Source of the DNA: Hyphomicrobium_A sp963722495
GTDB lineage: Bacteria > Pseudomonadota > Alphaproteobacteria > Rhizobiales > Hyphomicrobiaceae
DNA length: 64,000 nucleotides
Assembly (NCBI GenBank): GCA_963722495.1
Contig: CAVRND010000002.1
Coordinates: 36,152 to 100,151, forward strand
Direction of reading: 5' to 3'
Position 1 is the first letter of the stretch. Each line of letters starts with the position of its first letter. The notes beneath the pieces are model-generated. The model saw only the letters and a list, made by a program, of their open reading frames with translations, did no database searches and had not been told where the DNA came from. The position numbers and the translations under genes were made by a program. Shown in pieces: positions 56,247-64,000 of this stretch.

Positions 56247-56982
56247 TCAGAGCGCCGACGCGCCGCAGGCCGAGCATGCGCAGGAGCTGCGCTCGTTCGG
56301 TCGCCGGCGCGGCCGCAAGCTGAGCGCACGACAGCAGCATCTGCTTGATGCGGTGCTGCCGCGTGTGGCGCTGGTGCCGAGCCAAGCACCTGCGGGATCG
56401 CTGCTCGATCTGTTCTCGGTGCCCGTCGCACGCACGTGGCTGGAGATCGGCTTTGGCGGCGGCGAGCACCTGGCTTGGCAGGCCCGCGCCAATCCCGACG
56501 TCGGACTTATTGGCTGCGAGGTGTTCGAGGACGGCGTCGTCAAGGCGCTTTCGGCGATCGACGAGGGGGGCCTCGGCAATGTTCGCCTCAGCACCGAGGA
56601 CGCCCGTGCGGTATTGCGCCGGCTGCCGGATGCCTCCCTCGACCGCGTGTTTATCCTGTTTCCCGATCCGTGGCCCAAGAAGCGCCACGTCAAACGACGC
56701 CTCATCAACCGTGCCCTGATCGACCAGCTCGCTCGTGCCATGCAGCCTGGCGCCGAGCTGCGCATCGGCACCGATATCGGCGACTATTTGCGCACCATCA
56801 TGCTCGCCATGAGGGGGCACGCGGGCTTCGACTGGCAGGTACAAGGGCCACAGGATTGGCGGGTTCGGCCGACCGACTGGCCGCAAACGCGCTACGAGGC
56901 GAAGGCCGGCCGCGAGGGCCGCGGATGCTATTTTTTACGCTTTGTGCGGACGGCCGCCATCGAGCGGGCAGGTGCCCCTTGA
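56221..56982 (+). CDS. trmB: tRNA (guanine-N7)-methyltransferase
   Basis: 253 residues from the ATG at 56221, overlapping metK by 26 bases; no other start codon lies between. LEIGFGGGEHLAWQA (SAM motif I), GCEVFEDGVVKAL, FILFPDPWPKKRHVKRRLIN and GTDIGDYLRTIM. Forms m7G46 in tRNA. The Arg-rich start (PSRRPPADQ) is atypical and may not be translated if a non-AUG start is used. Confidence 0.93.
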   Translation: MPSRRPPADQSADAPQAEHAQELRSFGRRRGRKLSARQQHLLDAVLPRVALVPSQAPAGSLLDLFSVPVARTWLEIGFGGGEHLAWQARANPDVGLIGCEVFEDGVVKALSAIDEGGLGNVRLSTEDARAVLRRLPDASLDRVFILFPDPWPKKRHVKRRLINRALIDQLARAMQPGAELRIGTDIGDYLRTIMLAMRGHAGFDWQVQGPQDWRVRPTDWPQTRYEAKAGREGRGCYFLRFVRTAAIERAGAP

Positions 56983-57037
56983 AACCGTGGTCACGATCCC
57001 GTAATATCCTGCTGCTCATGATCATCTCAACTATCGG

Positions 57038-57065
57038 GAGTGGGCCCTCTGGGTCCGCTCTTTTT
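57038..57065 (+). terminator. Terminator-like hairpin in rimP leader (possible attenuator)
   Basis: GAGTGGGCCC (57038-57047) pairs with GGGTCCGCTC (57051-57060) over a TCT loop, 10 bp counting two G-U pairs, followed by TTTTT (57061-57065). It lies between trmB and rimP, 48 bases before the rimP ATG. It can end the metK-trmB transcript, or attenuate the rimP-nusA-infB operon. Confidence 0.8.
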
Positions 57066-57112
57066 GTATTGGCGTAGGGGATCGAGCGAAGCTGGCCGGA
57101 AACTCTTCGAAT

Positions 57113-57718
57113 ATGCACGCTGGCGACGAGGTTGCCTTCGGCGACCGGTTTATCGTGGAAAGCGGCGCCGCCGCGCGGGTTGCCGAACTCATTGAGCCGG
57201 CGCTCAGCGATCGCGGCTTTAAACTCGTGCGCGTTGCCGTGTCGGGCCAGGAAGGCAAGACGCTGCAGGTCATGGCCGAGCGCGCGGACGGCACGATGAC
57301 CATCGAGGACTGCGAGATCATTTCGAAGGAGATCTCGCCGCTGCTTGACGTGCACGACCCGATCGCTGGCGCCTACCGCCTGGAGGTTTCATCGCCCGGC
57401 ATCGACAGGCCGCTGGTGCGGCCCTCGGACTTCGAGGACTGGTCGGGCCACGAGGCGAAGATTGAAGTGACGGAGCTGATCGACGGGCGCCGGCGTTTCC
57501 GCGGCATGCTCGAGGGCTTCGAGGACGGCGAGGTGCGCATCGAGGTTGATCTCGGTGCGGCAGGCAAGTCCGTCATCGGTATTCCGATGGGGCTCGTCGC
57601 CGAAGCCAGGCTCGTCCTGACAGACGAATTGATCCGCGAGGCCTTGAGCCGCGCAAAGAAGAGCAAAGCATTGTCCGACGGGGCAGAAGCCCCCGATACG
57701 GACATCGAGGAGGACTGA
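57113..57718 (+). CDS. rimP: Ribosome maturation factor RimP
   Basis: 201 residues. N-terminal alpha/beta domain (AARVAELIEPALSDRGFKLVRVAVSGQEGKTLQVMAER; CEIISKEISPLLDVHDPI) with YRLEVSSPGIDRPLVRPSDF, then an Sm-like C-terminal barrel. Needed for 30S maturation. Opens the nusA operon; nusA follows after 5 bases. Confidence 0.95.
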   Translation: MHAGDEVAFGDRFIVESGAAARVAELIEPALSDRGFKLVRVAVSGQEGKTLQVMAERADGTMTIEDCEIISKEISPLLDVHDPIAGAYRLEVSSPGIDRPLVRPSDFEDWSGHEAKIEVTELIDGRRRFRGMLEGFEDGEVRIEVDLGAAGKSVIGIPMGLVAEARLVLTDELIREALSRAKKSKALSDGAEAPDTDIEED

Positions 57719-57723
57719 GAACC

Positions 57724-59385
57724 ATGGCAATGGCCGGCATCAGCGCCAACAGGCTGGAGCTCCTGCAGATCGCCGAGGCGGTGGCACGTGAGAAGTCGAT
57801 CGATCGCAAGATCGTCATCGAGGCGATGGAAGACGCGATCCAGAAGGCGGCAAAGTCGCGCTACGGCGCCGAGAACGACATCCGCTGCGAGATCGACCCG
57901 AAGACGGGCGAGGCGCGGCTGTCGCGGGTGCTGGCGGTGGTCGAGACGGTCGAGAACGACTCAACGCAGATCAACCTTGCCGATGCGCAGGGCCGCAACG
58001 CCGACGCTAAGGTCGGTGATCTCATCGCCGAGCCGCTTCCGCCCTTGGACTTCGGCCGCGTCGCTGCGCAGAACGCCAAGCAGGTCATCGTGCAGAAGGT
58101 GCGCGAGGCCGAGCGTGAGCGCCACTATAGCGAGTACAAGGATCGCATCGGCGAGATCGTCAACGGCACCGTAAAGCGTGTCGAGTACGGCAATGTCATC
58201 GTTGATCTCGGCCGCGCCGAGGGCATCATTCGCCGCGATGAGATGATCCCGCGCGAGAACGTGCGCTACGGTGACCGCATCCGCGCCTACATCTACAACG
58301 TCAGCCGCGAGCCGCGCGGCCCGCAAATCTTCCTATCGCGCGCCCGGCCTGAGTTCATGTCGAAGCTGTTCGCGCAGGAAGTGCCGGAGATCTACGACGG
58401 CGTCGTTGAGATCAAATCGGTCGCCCGCGACCCGGGCAGCCGCGCCAAGATCGCCGTTATTTCCAAGGATTCATCGATCGACCCCGTCGGCGCCTGCGTC
58501 GGTATGCGTGGATCGCGCGTGCAGGCGGTGGTCAACGAGCTGCAGGGCGAGAAGGTCGACATCATCCAGTGGAACCCTGATGCGGCAAGCTTCATCGTCA
58601 ACGGCCTGGCACCCGCCGAGGTGACTAAGGTTGTGCTCGACGAAGACTCCAACCGCATCGAGGTCGTTGTGCCTGAGAGCCAGCTGTCGCTGGCCATCGG
58701 CCGCCGCGGTCAGAACGTGCGCCTTGCTTCGCAGCTGACCGGCTGGGACATCGACATCGTCACCGAGCAGGAAGAGTCCGAGCGCCGCCAGAAGGAATTC
58801 TCCGAGCGCTCGAACATGCTCATGGAGGCTCTCGACGTCGACGAGGTCATCGCCCAGCTGCTGGTGACCGAAGGCTTCGCCTCGATCGAGGAAGTTGCTT
58901 TCGTCGACCTGTCAGAGATCGCGCATATCGAAGGTTTCGACGAGCACACCGCGAACGAGATTCAGACACGTGCTCGCGAATACCTCGAGAAGCAGGAAGC
59001 TGATCGCGACTCCAAGCGTCGTGAGCTCGGCGTTGCCGACGAGATCGCCCAGGTCAAGGGCGTCACCACGTCGATGATGGTCGCCATGGGCGAGAACGGC
59101 GTGAAGACGCTGGAGGATCTCGCCGACTGCGCCACCGACGACCTCGTCGGCTGGACCGAACGCAAAAAGGAAAAGGATGCCGAGGCAGTGCGCCACAAGG
59201 GCGTGCTCGAGGGCTTCGACATCGGCCGCAAGGAAGCCGAGGAAATGATCATGTCGGCGCGTGTGCTCGCCGGCTGGATCAAGGCCGAGGACCTGGAGCA
59301 ACCGGCTGAGGAAGTCGCCGAGGAGGAAACCGAGGCTAGCGAAGAACCGGCCGAGGGTGGCAAAGACGCCGCCGTCGAAAGCTAG
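57724..59385 (+). CDS. nusA: Transcription termination/antitermination factor NusA
   Basis: 553 residues. N-terminal RNAP-binding domain (LLQIAEAVAREKSIDRKIVIEAMEDAIQKAAK), S1 domain (IGEIVNGTVKRVEYGNVIVDLGRAEGIIRRDE), two KH domains (IDPVGACVGMRGSRVQAVVNEL; LSLAIGRRGQNVRLASQLTGW) and two C-terminal helix-hairpin-helix AR-type repeats (EGFASIEEVAFVDLSEIAHIEGFDEHTANEIQ; NGVKTLEDLADC). Acidic tail. Intact. Confidence 0.97.
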   Translation: MAMAGISANRLELLQIAEAVAREKSIDRKIVIEAMEDAIQKAAKSRYGAENDIRCEIDPKTGEARLSRVLAVVETVENDSTQINLADAQGRNADAKVGDLIAEPLPPLDFGRVAAQNAKQVIVQKVREAERERHYSEYKDRIGEIVNGTVKRVEYGNVIVDLGRAEGIIRRDEMIPRENVRYGDRIRAYIYNVSREPRGPQIFLSRARPEFMSKLFAQEVPEIYDGVVEIKSVARDPGSRAKIAVISKDSSIDPVGACVGMRGSRVQAVVNELQGEKVDIIQWNPDAASFIVNGLAPAEVTKVVLDEDSNRIEVVVPESQLSLAIGRRGQNVRLASQLTGWDIDIVTEQEESERRQKEFSERSNMLMEALDVDEVIAQLLVTEGFASIEEVAFVDLSEIAHIEGFDEHTANEIQTRAREYLEKQEADRDSKRRELGVADEIAQVKGVTTSMMVAMGENGVKTLEDLADCATDDLVGWTERKKEKDAEAVRHKGVLEGFDIGRKEAEEMIMSARVLAGWIKAEDLEQPAEEVAEEETEASEEPAEGGKDAAVES

Positions 59386-59417
59386 TCGGTGATGGCCGGG
59401 ACGAAAGGAACATCGGA

Positions 59418-60065
59418 TTGGGCGCTGAGCAGCAGCCGCTGGAAGACGCAGACGACGGGAACGCGCGGGGTTCGCTCCGCCGTTGCATCGTCACGCGCTC
59501 AGAGCTGCCGCCCGACGACCTGATCCGTTTTGTTGCCGATCCTTCCGGCACCATCTTTCCCGATGTCGCCCGTAAGCTGCCGGGTCGCGGTGTGTGGGTG
59601 ACGGCCGAGCGATCGGCGGTCGAGGCTGCCGTCAAGGGCAACGCTTTCGCCAAGAGCCTCAAGCGGCAGGTGACCGTTCCGCCGGACTTGCCGGAGGTCA
59701 TCGACGCACTATTTGTAAAGCGCTTCCTCAACGCCCTGTCGCTCGCCAACAAGGCCGGTCTCGTCCATACCGGGGCCGAGAAGGTCGAGAAGCTGCTCGA
59801 CGGTGGACGTGCCGTGGCACTTCTGCATGGCTCCGACGGAACCGCCGAGGGGAGGCGTAAGTTGGACCGCAAGTTCACGGCAATTCAACGGGATAAGGGG
59901 CTCCCGGCCACCGTTGTTGATTGGCTCACCATCGAAGAATTGAGCTTGGCCATGGGCCGGTCAAATGTGGTACATGCTGGCCTCATACAAGGCGGAGCCA
60001 CTAAGCGGTTTCTAAGCGGGGCCGAGCGCGTAAGGCGCTATCGGTCGGGCTTAAGTGCATCCTGA
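59418..60065 (+). CDS. YlxR-family RNA-binding protein with L7Ae-like C-terminal domain
   Basis: 215 residues from TTG 59418. DUF448/YlxR domain (RRCIVTRSELPPDDLIRFVADPSG...RKLPGRGVWV) followed by an L7Ae/ribosomal L30e-like domain (NALSLANKAGLVHTGAEKVEKLLDGGRAVALLHG). Constant member of the nusA-infB operon in alphaproteobacteria; role unclear. Confidence 0.9.
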   Translation: MGAEQQPLEDADDGNARGSLRRCIVTRSELPPDDLIRFVADPSGTIFPDVARKLPGRGVWVTAERSAVEAAVKGNAFAKSLKRQVTVPPDLPEVIDALFVKRFLNALSLANKAGLVHTGAEKVEKLLDGGRAVALLHGSDGTAEGRRKLDRKFTAIQRDKGLPATVVDWLTIEELSLAMGRSNVVHAGLIQGGATKRFLSGAERVRRYRSGLSAS

Positions 60066-60105
60066 TGGCAGGATGTGCGAAGAATTTCGGAGTTTGATCG
60101 AGAGC

Positions 60106-62805
<2,700 letters not shown>

Positions 62806-62828
62806 GCGCTCGCTGCCAATAAGTTAGC

Positions 62829-62855
62829 GGTGCCGGGCCCATCGGGCCTGGCACC
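62829..62855 (+). terminator. Strong hairpin between infB and rbfA
   Basis: GGTGCCGGGCCC (62829-62840) pairs with GGGCCTGGCACC (62844-62855) over an ATC loop, 12 bp with one wobble. There is no T tract after it, so it is more likely an mRNA processing or stability element than an intrinsic terminator within this operon. Confidence 0.5.
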
Positions 62856-62915
62856 ATATTCAGGCACCGTCCGCGGTCCAATCCCGCGGCGGATTCCAAT
62901 CGAACGAACAATCCA

Positions 62916-63314
62916 GTGACCAGATCCAAAAAATCGTCGCGCTCGGCGCCAACGCAGCGTCAGCTGCGCATCGGCGAACTCGTCCGTCACAAGCTGGCGG
63001 AAATGTTGGCGCGCGGCGAAATCCACGACGACATCATCGCCTCGCACGTGATCACCGTGCCGGAAGTGCGGCTGTCGCCCGATCTCAAGCTCGCCAGCGC
63101 CTATGTGGTTACGCTGGGCGGCGACGACACGGCGGTGGTCATCGAGGCGCTCAATCGCAACAAGAAGTACATCCGCGCGCAAGTCGCGCAGGCCGTGAAC
63201 CTCAAGTTCGCACCCGACATCCGCTTTCTGCGCGATGAGACGTTCGAGGAGGCGAGCCGCATCGATCAGCTGCTGGCCAGCGCCAAGGTCCGCCAGGACA
63301 TCGAAAAAGAATGA
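62916..63314 (+). CDS. rbfA: Ribosome-binding factor A
   Basis: 132 residues from GTG 62916. KH-like fold: QRQLRIGELVRHKLAEMLARGEIHD, ITVPEVRLSPDLKLASAYVVTLGG, YIRAQVAQAVNLKFAPDIRFLRDETFEEASRIDQLL. Late 30S assembly and cold adaptation. The stop overlaps the truB ATG (ATGA). Confidence 0.94.
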   Translation: MTRSKKSSRSAPTQRQLRIGELVRHKLAEMLARGEIHDDIIASHVITVPEVRLSPDLKLASAYVVTLGGDDTAVVIEALNRNKKYIRAQVAQAVNLKFAPDIRFLRDETFEEASRIDQLLASAKVRQDIEKE

Positions 63315-64000
63315 GCCGCCGCAAGAAGGGAAACCCGGTCCATGGCTGGGTCGTGCTCGACAAGCCGCTCGGCATGACGTCGACGCAGGCTGTCGGTGCC
63401 GTGCGCCGGCTATTCGAAGCGCAGAAGGCAGGCCACGCCGGGACGCTCGATCCGCTGGCGACGGGCATCCTGCCGATCGCGCTCGGCGAAGCCACGAAGA
63501 CGGTCCCGTTCGCCGTCGACGGCGAGAAGGCCTACCGCTTCTCGGTGCGCTTTGGCATCGAGACCGACACGGACGACGCCGAGGGCCAGATCGTACGAAC
63601 CTCTGAGCGTCTCCCCTCTGCTGACGAGATCGCCGACGTACTTGCTGATTTCACCGGCGAGATCAGCCAGGTGCCGCCGGCCTTCTCGGCCATCAAGGTG
63701 GACGGCAACCGCGCCTACGACCTTGCCCGCAGCGGCGAGACGGTCGTGCTCGACCCGCGCTGGATCGTCGTCGAGGACTTGCGCCTCATCGAGATGCCTG
63801 ACGCGTCAACGGCAGTGCTGGAGGCCGAGTGCGGCAAGGGAACCTATGTGCGCGCCCTGGCGCGCGACATGGGCCGGGCGCTGGGCAGCGCCGCACACGT
63901 CATCGGCCTGCGCCGCACCCGCGTTGGCGGCTTCGACGAGGCTGTCTCCGTCGATATGGCGACGCTGCGAGAGGCTGCCGAGGCCGGCGACGTCGGTGCA
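63311..64000 (+). CDS. truB: tRNA pseudouridine-55 synthase, 3' partial
   Basis: 230 codons are visible from ATG 63311; the gene runs off the window. HGWVVLDKPLGMTSTQAVGAVRRLF, GHAGTLDPLATGILPIALGEATKT with the catalytic Asp in GTLDPLA, KAYRFSVRFGIETDTDDAEG, PPAFSAIKVDGNRAYDLARSGE and CGKGTYVRALARDMGRALG. Isomerises U55 in tRNA. Intact as far as seen. Confidence 0.95.
   Translation, partial: MSRRKKGNPVHGWVVLDKPLGMTSTQAVGAVRRLFEAQKAGHAGTLDPLATGILPIALGEATKTVPFAVDGEKAYRFSVRFGIETDTDDAEGQIVRTSERLPSADEIADVLADFTGEISQVPPAFSAIKVDGNRAYDLARSGETVVLDPRWIVVEDLRLIEMPDASTAVLEAECGKGTYVRALARDMGRALGSAAHVIGLRRTRVGGFDEAVSVDMATLREAAEAGDVGA

Overview
The window looks like a high-GC (roughly two-thirds G+C) alphaproteobacterial chromosome, most likely Hyphomicrobiales (Rhizobiales). 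I infer this from gene order: DUF1674-htpX-rsmB-heparinase-purH; lemA-TPM-TPM; cnoX-LON-trm112; mutS-glnD-murJ-trpS; tsaB-rimI-fur/mur-plsC-miaB-phoH-ybeY-corC-lnt-HTH-metK-trmB; and rimP-nusA-ylxR-infB-rbfA-truB. No phage, transposase, CRISPR or rRNA is visible. There is one tRNA (Gly-GCC).

Layout: 1-3.3 kb holds a partial FAD oxidoreductase, an NmrA-like protein, an extensin-like protein and an SDHAF4-like protein. 3.3-9.6 kb is the htpX/rsmB/heparinase/purH block. 9.7-17.6 kb is a mixed accessory stretch with a LEA-like secreted protein, an Atg22-type MFS transporter, two TPM proteins with LemA, an orphan ParA, tRNA-Gly and a ProX deacylase. 17.9-25.4 kb holds CnoX, a LON-domain protein, Trm112, a hybrid histidine kinase, OlsB and a PAS-GGDEF-EAL protein. 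25.5-30.7 kb is the most interesting part: a FadL porin, a response regulator, a six-helix histidine kinase and a CqsA-type aminotransferase. Together these form an Lqs/Cqs-like alpha-hydroxyketone signalling cluster. 31-44 kb carries a GST, PHB depolymerase, mutS, glnD, an OmpA protein, a rhomboid, murJ, trpS and a universal stress protein. 44-64 kb is housekeeping: NfuA, nitroreductase, tRNA modification, ribosome maturation, lipoprotein acylation, metK and the nusA-infB operon.

The window is damaged by about 30 single-base frameshifts, nearly all +1 duplications of one base in short runs (GG to GGG, CC to CCC, CTG to CTTG). They fall in indispensable or highly conserved genes (purH, trpS, mutS, glnD, lnt, miaB), so I read them as uncorrected, insertion-biased sequencing error. 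Frameshifted genes are listed below as one CDS over their reconstructed extent. In a few places the artefact blurs the true stop codon (CqsA, the LqsR-like regulator, glnD/OmpA).

Other structure: three copies of a roughly 77-bp palindromic repeat with CTAGTG/CACTAG ends, one of them a mosaic of the other two; a terminator-like hairpin just before rimP; an AT-rich, inverted-repeat-bearing region in front of cqsA; and both acyltransferases of ornithine-lipid synthesis (olsB and an olsA/plsC-type gene).
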